A DNA stretch of 64,000 nt from NCBI RefSeq assembly GCF_029239295.1, contig NZ_JAQZBC010000005.1:1-64000 (forward strand), in the 5' to 3' direction. Position numbers and translations under genes: made by a program. Position 1 is the stretch's first letter, and the number at the start of each line of letters is the position of its first letter. The notes below the pieces were generated by a model, which did no database searches, was not told where the DNA came from, and saw only the letters and a list, made by a program, of their open reading frames with translations. The stretch is from Sphingomonas sp. Its GTDB lineage: Bacteria; Pseudomonadota; Alphaproteobacteria; Sphingomonadales; Sphingomonadaceae. This document shows positions 50,658 to 59,226 of this stretch, piece by piece.

Positions 50658-51599
50658 TCAGGCGGCGGCGCGTGCCGCTTCGGGCCGGGCGCGAAGGCCC
50701 AGCAGGTGGCAGATCGCGAAGCTCAGCTCGGCGCGGTTCAGCGTGTAGAAGTGGAATTGCTTCACGCCGCCGGCATATAGCTTGCGGCACAGCTCGGCCG
50801 CCAGCGTCGCGGACACCAGCTGCCGTGCATCGGGAAGGTCATCCAGCCCGGCGAACAGATGCTCCATCCATGCCGGCACGTCGGTACCGCACATCTTCGA
50901 CATGCGCTGAACCGCGGCAAAGTTGCTCACCGGCATGATGCCGGGCACGATCTCCGCGTCGATTCCCGCTGCCGCCACGGCGTCGCGATAACGGAAGAAG
51001 ACGTCGGGCGAGAAGAAGAACTGGCTGATCGCGCGGGTCGCCCCGGCGTCCATCTTGCGCTTAAGGTTGTCGAGGTCGATCGCAGCATCGCCCGAATCCG
51101 GATGGCATTCGGGATAGCAGGCGACCGAAACCTCGAATGGGCGCAGGCGGCGCAGCCCAGCGACCAGGGCAGCAGCATTTTCATAGCCGCCGGGATGCGC
51201 GGCATAGCGCTCCCCCGCCCGCGGCGGATCGCCGCGCAACGCGACGATATGACGGACGCCGGCGGCCCAATATTGCTCTGCGACCGCATCGATCTCCTCG
51301 CGCGTCGCCTCGACACAGGTGAGATGCGCGGCGGCGGGAATGTTCGTCTCCCGCGCGATCCGTGCCACCGTGTTGTGCGTGCGCTCCCGGGTCGATCCGC
51401 CCGCGCCATAGGTAACCGACACGAAGCGCGGCGCGAGCGGCGCCAGCGTCGCCATCGACTTCCACAAGGTCGCTTCCATCGTCGGCGTCTTGGGCGGGAA
51501 GAATTCGAAGCTGACATCCGCATCGCCCGCGACATTGGCGAACAACGGCGCCTCCAGCGCGCGGCGGGCCTCCTCCAGCTGATTGATCGATAGGGTCAT
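50658..51599 (-). CDS. metF: Methylenetetrahydrofolate reductase
   Basis: A 313-residue FAD enzyme reducing 5,10-methylene-THF to 5-methyl-THF for methionine synthesis. ATG 51599 overlaps the regulator stop (ATGA). Conserved parts are SFEFFPPKTPTMEATLW, FVSVTYGAGGSTRERT, HLTCVEATREE, ALRGDPP and ISQFFF. Its coupling to an ArsR-methyltransferase fusion that carries a strong operator upstream indicates regulation by the SAM/SAH cycle. Confidence 0.96.
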   Translation of the reverse strand: MTLSINQLEEARRALEAPLFANVAGDADVSFEFFPPKTPTMEATLWKSMATLAPLAPRFVSVTYGAGGSTRERTHNTVARIARETNIPAAAHLTCVEATREEIDAVAEQYWAAGVRHIVALRGDPPRAGERYAAHPGGYENAAALVAGLRRLRPFEVSVACYPECHPDSGDAAIDLDNLKRKMDAGATRAISQFFFSPDVFFRYRDAVAAAGIDAEIVPGIMPVSNFAAVQRMSKMCGTDVPAWMEHLFAGLDDLPDARQLVSATLAAELCRKLYAGGVKQFHFYTLNRAELSFAICHLLGLRARPEAARAAA

Positions 51600-52579
51600 G
51601 CCGCCTTCACCTCGTGGAATGTCGTGCCCGCCTTGTTGCCGGGGGCCGCGGCGGGCTTTCGCCCTAGCCAGATCTTCACCGTCAGTTCGCCGCCTTCCAG
51701 CGTCTCGATCCGCTCCGAGGCGAGGCCCGCGGCGTCGAACCAGCCGCTGATCTGCGCATCGGAAAAGCCGAGCCGGGTATGCGCGTCGCGCGTCCGCAAC
51801 TCCTCGCGATCGTGCGGCGCGAAATCGGCGATCAGCAGCCGCCCGCCGGGCGCCAGCACGCGCGCCGCCTCGACGATCGCCGCGCCAGGCTGTTGCGCAT
51901 AATGAAGCACGTGATGGACGATCGCCACATCTGCCGCGGCATCGCCGAGCGGCAGCGAATAAAGGTCCGCCTGGCGCAATTCGGTATTGGCCAGCCCGCG
52001 CTCGCCGATTTTCGCCCGTGCGATGCGCAGCATCTCGGAGCTGCGATCGATCCCCAGCGCGGTGTCCGCGCGCGGTGCAAACAGCTCGATCATCCGCCCC
52101 GTGCCCGTGCCAATATCGATCAGCCTGCCGATCGGCGCATCGCCCAGCATTCGCTGCATCGCCTTTTCGACATCGGTCTCGGCGATGTGGAGCGAGCGGA
52201 TCGCATCCCATTCGGTGGCATGCGCCTCGAACCATTGTGACGCCGAGGCGGCGCGGTCGGCACGGACCGCCGCCAGCCGTGCGGCATCGGTTGCGCCCTC
52301 GCGATCGGGCGTCTCACCTTCCCAGAAATCGATCGCAGCGACCACCGGATCGACCAGTGCGGGGGCGCCCAGCGCGACGAACACCCAGCTGCCTTCCTTA
52401 CGCCGTTCGGTCAGGCCGGCGTCGCACAGGATCTTCACATGGCGGCTGACGCGCGGCTGGCTTTGCCCCAGCACCAGGGCAAGTTCACCAACCGACAGTT
52501 CCATCGTGCGCAGCAGACGCAGGATGCGCAAGCGCGAGGAATCGGCCAATGCACGGAATATCTCAAGCGCTTGTGTCAC
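51596..52579 (-). CDS. ArsR-family regulator fused to a SAM-dependent methyltransferase (SahR-like)
   Basis: A 327-residue two-domain protein. Residues about 1-90 are a winged-helix ArsR domain (ALADSSRLRILRLL, ELALVLGQSQPRVSRHVKIL). Residues about 130-310 are a class I methyltransferase (IDIGTGTGRMIELFA as motif I, then ADVAIVHHVLHY). Fusions of this type upstream of metF fit SahR, a proteobacterial regulator of methionine metabolism described as responding to S-adenosylhomocysteine. A 24-bp perfect palindrome lies 8 bp upstream of its start, so it probably represses its own operon. Confidence 0.88.
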   Translation of the reverse strand: MTQALEIFRALADSSRLRILRLLRTMELSVGELALVLGQSQPRVSRHVKILCDAGLTERRKEGSWVFVALGAPALVDPVVAAIDFWEGETPDREGATDAARLAAVRADRAASASQWFEAHATEWDAIRSLHIAETDVEKAMQRMLGDAPIGRLIDIGTGTGRMIELFAPRADTALGIDRSSEMLRIARAKIGERGLANTELRQADLYSLPLGDAAADVAIVHHVLHYAQQPGAAIVEAARVLAPGGRLLIADFAPHDREELRTRDAHTRLGFSDAQISGWFDAAGLASERIETLEGGELTVKIWLGRKPAAAPGNKAGTTFHEVKAA

Positions 52580-52586
52580 GCGAAAA

Positions 52587-52610
52587 AGATATAAAGATAT
52601 CTTTATATCT
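52587..52610. promoter_or_regulatory. 24-bp perfect palindrome, operator for the metF operon
   Basis: The 12-base half AGATATAAAGAT is followed directly by its reverse complement. It is strikingly AT-rich against its GC-rich surroundings and lies 8 bp upstream of the ArsR-methyltransferase start. It resembles sites reported for SahR-type ArsR regulators; the regulator match is inference. Confidence 0.8.
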
Positions 52611-52739
52611 CGTCAAACATTCGATCACAAAGCCTCAGCTTTGCTCCTGATGCAGATCGTTGCGGAGCCAAAACGCATAAAGGACGTTTGTGCCGCTAAC
52701 GCCGTGCGTCGGCTAGGGTCCACGACAGGGAGAGTGTTC

Positions 52740-53093
52740 ATGAAGTTCATTGCCATTACCGCAGGTATCGCCACCGCCGCCGCCCTCGCCGCATGCAGCC
52801 CCAAGGCGCAGAACGAAAGCGCCGAAGCCGCCAATGCGATCGGCTCCGACGTCAGCGCTACCACCGAGAATGCGGTGAACGACGTTGATCGGGCTACCGA
52901 GGACGCGCTTGGCTCGGCCGAGCGGGCGATCGAGAACGCTGGTGACGATATCGAGCGTGGCGCCGACCGTGCTGGCGCGAAGGCGGAGCGTGATGCCGAT
53001 CGCGCGGGTCGTGCGATCGACAATGCTGCCGACGACGCTCGCGAGGCGACTGGTGACGCGCTGACCGACACGGGCAATGCGATCAAGCGTTGA
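52740..53093 (+). CDS. Small lipoprotein with amphipathic repeats (117 aa)
   Basis: ATG 52740 with a GGGAGAG ribosome binding site. The signal KFIAITAGIATAAALAAC gives a lipidated cysteine at residue 19. The rest is a continuous helix-forming, Ala/Asp/Arg-rich sequence with quasi-repeats such as DVDRATEDALGSAERAIENA and DRAGAKAERDADRAG, likely an amphipathic coiled helix lying on the membrane. Function unknown. Its stop overlaps the next start (TGATG). Confidence 0.8.
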   Translation: MKFIAITAGIATAAALAACSPKAQNESAEAANAIGSDVSATTENAVNDVDRATEDALGSAERAIENAGDDIERGADRAGAKAERDADRAGRAIDNAADDAREATGDALTDTGNAIKR

Positions 53094-53287
53094 TGCGAAA
53101 TGACATTCGGGGAGCGCTCATCGCGCTCCCCTTTTTGTTGCTGACCGCCGCCTGTTCGAGCGACCCGGCACCGCCGGGTGCAGTGACCGCGGACGAGGAA
53201 CAGCAATTGAACGAGGCGGCAGCGATGCTGGAGGCGAACAGCATCCGGCTTGACGAAGTCGCCACGACCGACGGGAATGTTCAGTGA
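53093..53287 (+). CDS. Small lipoprotein (64 aa)
   Basis: ATG 53093 overlaps the previous stop by one base. The signal ALIALPFLLLTAAC is a clear lipobox, followed by about 43 acidic, helix-forming residues (DEEQQLNEAAAMLEAN). No known family. The stop overlaps the GTG start of the aldo/keto reductase, so three genes are joined by overlaps. Confidence 0.75.
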   Translation: MRNDIRGALIALPFLLLTAACSSDPAPPGAVTADEEQQLNEAAAMLEANSIRLDEVATTDGNVQ

Positions 53288-54228
53288 AGACACGCCTCGG
53301 CTCTTCCGATCTCGAGATCGCGCCGCTCGTCCTGGGGGGCAATGTGTTCGGGTGGACGGCCGATCGCGATGCGAGCTTCACCGTGCTCGACGCCTTTGTC
53401 GCCGGCGGCGGGACGATGATCGACACCGCCGACGTCTATTCCGCCTGGGTGCCGGGCCACCGCGGTGGCGAATCCGAAGCGATGATCGGCGAATGGCTGA
53501 AGGCCTCAGGCAAGCGCGACCAGGTGCTGATCGCGACCAAGGTCGGTATGCTCCCCGGCGAGGGCGGCGAGAAGCTGGCCCCCGCACGGATCGCGGCGGC
53601 GTGCGAGGCGTCGCTGAAGCGGCTCGGCACCGATCGCATCGACCTGTATTTCGCGCACCAGGATGACGAGGATACGCCGCAGGAAGCCGTGCTGGAGGCG
53701 TTCGCGTCGCTGGTGAAGGCCGGCAAGGTGCGCGTCGTGGGCGCGTCGAACTTCAGCGCCATTCGCCTGAAATCCGCCAACGAGGCCGCGCGTGCCGCTG
53801 GCCTTCCCCGCTACGACGTGCTGCAGCCAGAATATAATCTGGTCAGCCGGACGAAGTTCGAAGGCGAGCTTCAGGATTATTGCGTCGAGCAGAATGTCGG
53901 CGTGGTGCCCTATTATGGGCTCGCCTCGGGCTTCCTCACGGGCAAGTACCGCACGCGGGACGACCTGTCGAAAAGCGTGCGGGGCGGCCGGATGGGAGAT
54001 CTTCTGGAGGGCAAGGGACGCGCCGTGCTCGACGCCCTCGACAGTGTGGCCGCTGAGACCGGCGCGACGCTGGCGCAGATCTCGCTCGCGTGGCTGATCG
54101 CGCAGGATGGCGTCACCGCCCCGATCGCCAGCGCGACCAGTGTTGTTCAGGTGGAGGATCTGCTCCCCGCCATGACGCTCACGCTGTCTGGCGACCAGCT
54201 TGATCGATTGAACAACGCCGGCATCTGA
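53284..54228 (+). CDS. Aldo/keto reductase
   Basis: A 314-residue NADPH-dependent TIM-barrel oxidoreductase. The GTG start at 53284 overlaps the lipoprotein stop (GTGA). The catalytic tetrad is partly visible: D in TMIDTADVYSAW with the following tyrosine, K in IATKVG, and a histidine in YFAHQDDE. C-terminal PIASATSVVQVEDL forms the cofactor pocket. The substrate is unknown. Relatives are often annotated as general stress protein 69-like. Confidence 0.93.
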   Translation: MKTRLGSSDLEIAPLVLGGNVFGWTADRDASFTVLDAFVAGGGTMIDTADVYSAWVPGHRGGESEAMIGEWLKASGKRDQVLIATKVGMLPGEGGEKLAPARIAAACEASLKRLGTDRIDLYFAHQDDEDTPQEAVLEAFASLVKAGKVRVVGASNFSAIRLKSANEAARAAGLPRYDVLQPEYNLVSRTKFEGELQDYCVEQNVGVVPYYGLASGFLTGKYRTRDDLSKSVRGGRMGDLLEGKGRAVLDALDSVAAETGATLAQISLAWLIAQDGVTAPIASATSVVQVEDLLPAMTLTLSGDQLDRLNNAGI

Positions 54229-54304
54229 TCGGTCGCAAGGCCTCCGGCGCATTGGTGCGTTAACCAGATCGCGTCAGTGCGCCGCAACGCCTTGGTGCTA
54301 TGTG

Positions 54305-54952
54305 ATGTCCATGCTTTCGCCACTCCGACTCGTGCTGCTCGCCCTGGCGGTCGCGGTGGGTTCGGTGGCCTTTGCCGCCACCCGTCCGCCGCCGCCGCGC
54401 ATCCTGGCCAGCCAGATCATCCCGCCTGTCAGCCCTGCGCAGGCAGCAGCGCCAGTCTCCACGCCGGCGGCAACGCAGCAGGACGCGGCCTATACGATCA
54501 AGTCGATCCTGCCGATCAGCGGGCCGTTGAAGATGGGCGATCATCATTGGGATGAGAGCGCGGCTCCAGCGACCGGCACGATCGTCATTACCGTCGATCT
54601 TGCCGCGCAGGTGCTCAGCGTCTTCCGCGACGGGCATGAGATCGGCGCCGCCGCGGTCCTGTTCGGCGCGGATGCGAAACCGACGCCGCTCGGCGTCTAT
54701 CCGATCACGCAGAAGAGCAAGGACCATGTGTCCAACATCTATCATGCGCCGATGCCCTATATGCTGCGGATGACCAACGACGGCATCTCCATCCACGCGA
54801 GCGAGGTGGCGGAAGGCTATATGACTCACGGGTGCATCGGCGTGCCCAAGCCATTTGCGCAAAAGCTGTTCGACACGGTGAAGCTGGGTGACAAGGTGAT
54901 CGTCACCCGCGGCGAAGCGCTGGAGGTTGGGCAGGCGGTAAAGGCGGCCTGA
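54305..54952 (+). CDS. L,D-transpeptidase family protein (YkuD)
   Basis: A 215-residue exported protein. ATG 54305 gives the signal peptide LRLVLLALAVAVGSVAFA, then a Pro/Ala-rich linker (about 25-70) and a YkuD domain with VDLAAQVLSVFRDG, PLGVYPI, ISIHASEVAEG and the active-site THGCIGVP. In the catalytic motif, the usual SHGCIR arginine is replaced by glycine. Stands alone between the reductase and the regulator gene. Confidence 0.88.
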   Translation: MSMLSPLRLVLLALAVAVGSVAFAATRPPPPRILASQIIPPVSPAQAAAPVSTPAATQQDAAYTIKSILPISGPLKMGDHHWDESAAPATGTIVITVDLAAQVLSVFRDGHEIGAAAVLFGADAKPTPLGVYPITQKSKDHVSNIYHAPMPYMLRMTNDGISIHASEVAEGYMTHGCIGVPKPFAQKLFDTVKLGDKVIVTRGEALEVGQAVKAA

Positions 54953-54980
54953 ACGCCGCCGCCCTGCCCCGCCCCGCCGA

Positions 54981-56366
54981 TCAATCCCCGGCGAAGGTGA
55001 GCGCGGTGATCCGCCGCTCCCGCTCATTGATCGTGAGCGCACGGCCCGCCGGCGCGGCGGCGCGTTGCGGGCAATCCTGACGGAAGCACTGGCGACATCC
55101 CAGTCCGATCGGCATCGCCGCGCCGGCCAGATCGAAGCCGCGCGCCACCGCCAGTGTTCCGGCATGCTCCGCCGCGACACCAATCCCGACCGCGAATTCC
55201 GCCGACACCAGTCCGTATCGTTGCCCCTGCGGCGTCACGGTGCGCGCCATCGTCAACCACCGCTCGCCATCCTCCAACTCGACGAGCTGGACCATCAGAT
55301 GCGCGGGCCGATCGAATGCGCGGTGGAGGTGCCACAAGGGGCATCGTCCCTCCGCTTCCACCAACGCCGCACCGCTTGCCCCGGCGTAGCGCTTTGATGA
55401 CTGGCCCGCCCGGTCGACGCGGATCATGAAGAAGGGCAGGCCGCGCGCGCCGACGCGCTGCAGGGTGGTCAGCCGGTGGGCGACATGCTCGAACCCCGCG
55501 CCGAAGCGGCGCTGCAACAGCTCGATATCATATCCGGTCGCCTCGCATGCGCGGAGGAAGCGCGCATAAGGCATCATCACCGCCGCGGCGAAATAGCTGG
55601 CGAGATGCCGCCGAAACAGGCGGTCCGCGGCGATCTGACCGAAGCCCGCGCCTGTAACCAGCGCGTCAATCTCCCCGCGCGCCTCGATCAGCGCCAGCTG
55701 GAACGCAGCGGCAAAGGTGCGGCTGGCGGGATCGAGCAGTTCCGATAGCTGAAGCTGGCGGGCGTGCAGGTCCAGCCGCCGCAGCACGTCAGGCATCACG
55801 TCGACCGGCAGGATGCGGATCGCGAGGCTGTGCTTCACCCGCAGCCGTTCGGAGATCGCGCCATACAGGTCGCCGGCCCCCAGCCGCAGCTCATCGGCCA
55901 GAGCCTCCGCCGCCGCGTCCAGATCGGGGAAGTGATTGCGCCATCGGCTGATCTCGCGACGGACCATCGCTACCGGATCATCGGCCGGCGCGGCGGTGGC
56001 GTTCCCCTGCCCCATGCTGTCAAAGGCGCGCGCGAACGCCTCTGCCCCGCCCGGCGCGGCGGCAAGCCAGTCCTCCAGCTCGTTGCGGTCGATCTCCAGG
56101 TCGGCGAACATCGGGTCGGCCAGCCGCCGCCGCATCGCGTCGCGCCCGCCGCCCGGCTCGGCAGCCATCAGCGCGCGCGGATCGAAGTCGAACGTCTCGG
56201 CCAGCTTCACCAGCAAGGTCGCCGATACCGGGCGCTGATTGCGCTCGACGAGATTGAGGTAGCTGGGACTGATCGCCAGCATCTCTGCCATCGCCGCCTG
56301 GCTCAGCGCCTGCTGCCGCCGCAGCCGCCGCACCACATGCCCCGCCATCAACTTGCGCTCTGCCAT
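54981..56366 (-). CDS. XRE/IrrE-DUF2083 regulator, RamB-like
   Basis: A 461-residue regulator: XRE helix-turn-helix (about 9-65, with LSQAAMAEML and SPSYLNLVERNQRPVSA), a middle IrrE/ImmA-like domain (around HLASYFAAAVMMPYARFL), and a C-terminal cysteine-bearing DUF2083 domain (GCRQCFRQDCPQRAA). This architecture is that of RamB and short-chain acyl regulators of acetate and propionate metabolism. It is divergent from the isocitrate lyase locus, so it probably controls aceA. In the IrrE-like part the zinc HExxH is not evident. Confidence 0.88.
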   Translation of the reverse strand: MAERKLMAGHVVRRLRRQQALSQAAMAEMLAISPSYLNLVERNQRPVSATLLVKLAETFDFDPRALMAAEPGGGRDAMRRRLADPMFADLEIDRNELEDWLAAAPGGAEAFARAFDSMGQGNATAAPADDPVAMVRREISRWRNHFPDLDAAAEALADELRLGAGDLYGAISERLRVKHSLAIRILPVDVMPDVLRRLDLHARQLQLSELLDPASRTFAAAFQLALIEARGEIDALVTGAGFGQIAADRLFRRHLASYFAAAVMMPYARFLRACEATGYDIELLQRRFGAGFEHVAHRLTTLQRVGARGLPFFMIRVDRAGQSSKRYAGASGAALVEAEGRCPLWHLHRAFDRPAHLMVQLVELEDGERWLTMARTVTPQGQRYGLVSAEFAVGIGVAAEHAGTLAVARGFDLAGAAMPIGLGCRQCFRQDCPQRAAAPAGRALTINERERRITALTFAGD

Positions 56367-56472
56367 GCCCCAAGCTGATCGCCCGAGAACCGCTTGTCAA
56401 TTCTTTACAGCAACACAGATGCTCTCGCGGCCTCGCCCGACCCGATGACACCGAATCACCAGTACATCGCGT

Positions 56473-56524
56473 TGTGAATAGCCGGCTGATGCTGTTTCTA
56501 TGATCGCAGTTGTAAGCATTCACA
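56473..56524. promoter_or_regulatory. Inverted repeat TGTGAAT...ATTCACA upstream of the aceA locus
   Basis: TGTGAAT at 56473-56479 and ATTCACA at 56518-56524 are exact inverted copies 38 bp apart in the shared region between the RamB-like gene and the 51-residue gene. Possible regulator half-sites; it may be chance. Confidence 0.35.
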
Positions 56525-56538
56525 CAGGAGGAACGACC

Positions 56539-56694
56539 ATGGACGCTACCCCGCAGCGCAGCCGCGCCGTTTTCTCGACCGAGGACTTCGGCCTCATGAA
56601 GGAAGCCATCGGCGAGTATATCAAGAAGATCGCCGATGAGCCCCGCTCGGCCAAATTCTCGAACCTGTACCACCGCCTCGGCCGCCTTGGCTGA
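56539..56694 (+). CDS. Conserved 51-residue protein ahead of aceA
   Basis: ATG 56539 with a strong CAGGAGGAAC ribosome binding site 5-10 bases upstream. The product is polar and helical (FGLMKEAIGEYIKKIADE, then SAKFSNLYHRLGRLG) with no signal or membrane helix. It sits between the RamB-like regulator and aceA on the aceA strand, 71 bp ahead of aceA, and is recalled as conserved there in sphingomonads. Role unknown; it may regulate or associate with isocitrate lyase. Confidence 0.75.
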   Translation: MDATPQRSRAVFSTEDFGLMKEAIGEYIKKIADEPRSAKFSNLYHRLGRLG

Positions 56695-56765
56695 CCGATC
56701 ACTCGCCTGATCGACCTTCCGTGCGGGATCGATCCCGCGTGCCACCATCCGCGACAGGAACACCC

Positions 56766-58361
56766 ATGACCTACCAGGAACAGACCAGTCAGATCGGCCA
56801 GCTCGTCGCGAGCTACAATGGCACGTGGGACGGGATTGACGCTGAGTCCGTCGCGCGGATGCGGCTGCAGAACCGGTTCCGCACCGGGCTCGACATCGCG
56901 CGTTACACCGCCGGCATCATGCGCCGCGACATGGCCGCCTATGACGCCGATCCCGCGAACTACACCCAGTCGCTGGGCTGCTGGCACGGCTTCATCGGCC
57001 AGCAGAAGCTCATCTCGATCAAGAAACATTTCGGTACCACCAAGGGACGGTATCTGTACCTCTCCGGGTGGATGGTCGCCGCGCTGCGTAGCGAGTTCGG
57101 CCCGCTGCCCGACCAGTCGATGCACGAGAAGACCAGCGTTCCGGCGCTGATCGAGGAGCTTTACACCTTCCTGAAGCAGGCCGACGCCCGCGAACTGGGC
57201 ATGATGTTCCGCGATCTCGATCATGCGCGTGAGGCCGGGAACGAGATCGAGGCGCAGCGGCTGACGCAGGCGATCGACAATTACGAGACGCACGTCGTGC
57301 CGATCATTGCCGACATCGACGCCGGCTTCGGCAATGCCGAGGCGACGTATCTGCTGGCCAAGAAGATGATCGAGGCGGGCGCCTGCGCGCTGCAGATCGA
57401 GAATCAGGTGTCGGACGAGAAGCAGTGCGGCCACCAGGACGGCAAGGTCACCGTGCCGCACGAGGACTTTCTCGCGAAGGTCCGCGCCTGCCGCTACGCC
57501 TTCCTCGAGCTGGGCGTCGACGACGGCATCATCGTCACCCGCACCGACTCGCTCGGCGCCGGCCTGACCAAGCAGATCGCCTTCTCCAAGGAAAAGGGCG
57601 ACATTGGCGACCAGTACAACGCCTTCCTCGATTGCGAGGAAGTGACCGACCTGTCGACGCTGCGCGGTGATGTGGTGATCGAGCGGGACGGCAAGCTGAT
57701 GCGTCCGAAGCGCCTGCCGTCGAACCTGTTCCAGTTCCGCGAAGGCACCGGCGCGGACCGCTGCGTGCTCGATTGCATCACGTCGCTGCAGAACGGCGCC
57801 GACCTGCTGTGGATCGAGACGGAGAAGCCGCACATCGAACAGATCGCCTCGATGGTCGACCGCATCCGCGAGGTCGTGCCCAATGCCAAGCTGGTGTACA
57901 ACAACAGCCCCAGCTTCAACTGGACGCTGAACTTCCGCCAGCAGGTGTTCGATGCCTGGGTCGAAGCGGGCAAGGACGTCTCCGCCTATGACCGGGCGAA
58001 GCTGATGAGCGTCGATTATGACGACAGCGCGCTGGCGGCAGAGGCCGACGAGCGGATCCGCACCTTCCAGAAGGATGCGGCGGCGCGCGCCGGCATCTTC
58101 CACCACCTCATCACGCTGCCGACCTATCACACCGCCGCGCTGTCGACCGACAATCTCGCCAAGGAATATTTCGGCGAGGCGGGCATGCTCGGCTACGTCA
58201 AGGGCGTGCAGCGCAAGGAGATCCGCGAAGGGATCGCCTGCGTGAAGCACCAGAACATGTCGGGCAGCGATATCGGCGATGATCACAAGGAATATTTCGC
58301 CGGTGAGGCCGCGCTGAAGGCCGGCGGCGCCCATAACACGATGAACCAGTTCGCGGCCTGA
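56766..58361 (+). CDS. aceA: Isocitrate lyase
   Basis: A 531-residue glyoxylate-shunt enzyme that splits isocitrate into glyoxylate and succinate. ATG 56766 is chosen (MTYQEQTSQIG). It is of the longer isocitrate lyase type, not the 430-residue E. coli form. The active-site cysteine lies in SDEKQCGHQDGK; metal and substrate segments include IADIDAGFGN, VTRTDS and NNSPSFNW. No malate synthase gene is in the window. A terminator follows at 58426-58456. Confidence 0.95.
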   Translation: MTYQEQTSQIGQLVASYNGTWDGIDAESVARMRLQNRFRTGLDIARYTAGIMRRDMAAYDADPANYTQSLGCWHGFIGQQKLISIKKHFGTTKGRYLYLSGWMVAALRSEFGPLPDQSMHEKTSVPALIEELYTFLKQADARELGMMFRDLDHAREAGNEIEAQRLTQAIDNYETHVVPIIADIDAGFGNAEATYLLAKKMIEAGACALQIENQVSDEKQCGHQDGKVTVPHEDFLAKVRACRYAFLELGVDDGIIVTRTDSLGAGLTKQIAFSKEKGDIGDQYNAFLDCEEVTDLSTLRGDVVIERDGKLMRPKRLPSNLFQFREGTGADRCVLDCITSLQNGADLLWIETEKPHIEQIASMVDRIREVVPNAKLVYNNSPSFNWTLNFRQQVFDAWVEAGKDVSAYDRAKLMSVDYDDSALAAEADERIRTFQKDAAARAGIFHHLITLPTYHTAALSTDNLAKEYFGEAGMLGYVKGVQRKEIREGIACVKHQNMSGSDIGDDHKEYFAGEAALKAGGAHNTMNQFAA

Positions 58362-58425
58362 CAAGCCCGGCCGGCGCCGCGCATTTATCGCAGCGAACCG
58401 GCCACCAAGTTCCTGGGGAGGAAGG

Positions 58426-58456
58426 ATGCCCGTCGGTGCTCGTCACCGGCGGGCAT
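58426..58456 (+). terminator. Terminator downstream of aceA
   Basis: ATGCCCGTCGGTG at 58426-58438 pairs with CACCGGCGGGCAT at 58444-58456 with one T-G wobble and a 5-base loop; followed by TTCCC. Confidence 0.7.
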
Positions 58457-58551
58457 TTCCCATGGGTGATTTGCGGCAGATCATGGTGATCGCGGCATGA
58501 GCGGTGTTCTTCCGGCTTGAGGGCGACCCTGCGGAATGACACTATTGTTCC

Positions 58552-59208
58552 ATGACGCGACTTGCTGCCGCCGCCTTCGCACTGTTGCTGTCGCTCACAG
58601 CGCTGCCTGCTCACGCCCAGGTGGTGATTACTTTCTGGAGCCATGAATTCGGCAACCACTTCCCGCACGCCTTCTTCACGCTGCGCGGCACGCCCGAGGC
58701 GGGGGGAGAGGCGGTGGACCTGAATTACGGCTTCACCCCCAAGGCGGTGACGCCCGCAATCCTGTTCGGCCCGGTCGCAGGCCGTATCGACATCGCCAAG
58801 CGCAGCTACATGGAAGGGAGCGATGCGCAATTCTTGCTCGTCCTGACCGATGCGCAATATGCCTCGATCCTGAAGCTGGTCGATGAATGGGACGACAAGA
58901 AGGGCGACGGCACCTACCGTATGAATACCCGCAACTGCGTCCACTTCACGCAAGAGGCGGCGCGCCGCGCGGGCCTCGTCTCGCTCGATTTCCCCGATCT
59001 GATGAAGAAGCCGCGTTCTTTCCTGAAGGCGGTGGCGAAGGCCAATGCGGCGCAGGTCACCCTGATCGATCGGCATGGGAAGGAATATCTCGCCGCGCTG
59101 GACGCCCAGTCGCCAGCAGCGCCCGCCACTGCGCTTCCCACGGTTGCTGCCCCGGCCGCGGCCACGGCAGTCACCACGCCGCCGCCGGCACCAGCCCCGG
59201 TCAGCTAA
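58552..59208 (+). CDS. Exported protein with possible papain-like (NlpC/LRAT-type) fold
   Basis: A 218-residue protein with a signal peptide (LAAAAFALLLSLTALPAHA). A histidine in FWSHEFGNHFPHAFFTL and a later cysteine in RNCVHFTQEAARRAG have the spacing and surroundings of circularly permuted NlpC/P60, LRAT or DUF4105-type enzymes. The C-terminal 40 residues are Ala/Pro-rich. The catalytic assignment is inferred from the NCVHF motif; the substrate is unknown. Confidence 0.65.
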   Translation: MTRLAAAAFALLLSLTALPAHAQVVITFWSHEFGNHFPHAFFTLRGTPEAGGEAVDLNYGFTPKAVTPAILFGPVAGRIDIAKRSYMEGSDAQFLLVLTDAQYASILKLVDEWDDKKGDGTYRMNTRNCVHFTQEAARRAGLVSLDFPDLMKKPRSFLKAVAKANAAQVTLIDRHGKEYLAALDAQSPAAPATALPTVAAPAAATAVTTPPPAPAPVS

Positions 59209-59226
59209 GGCGAGCCGCCGGTCAGG

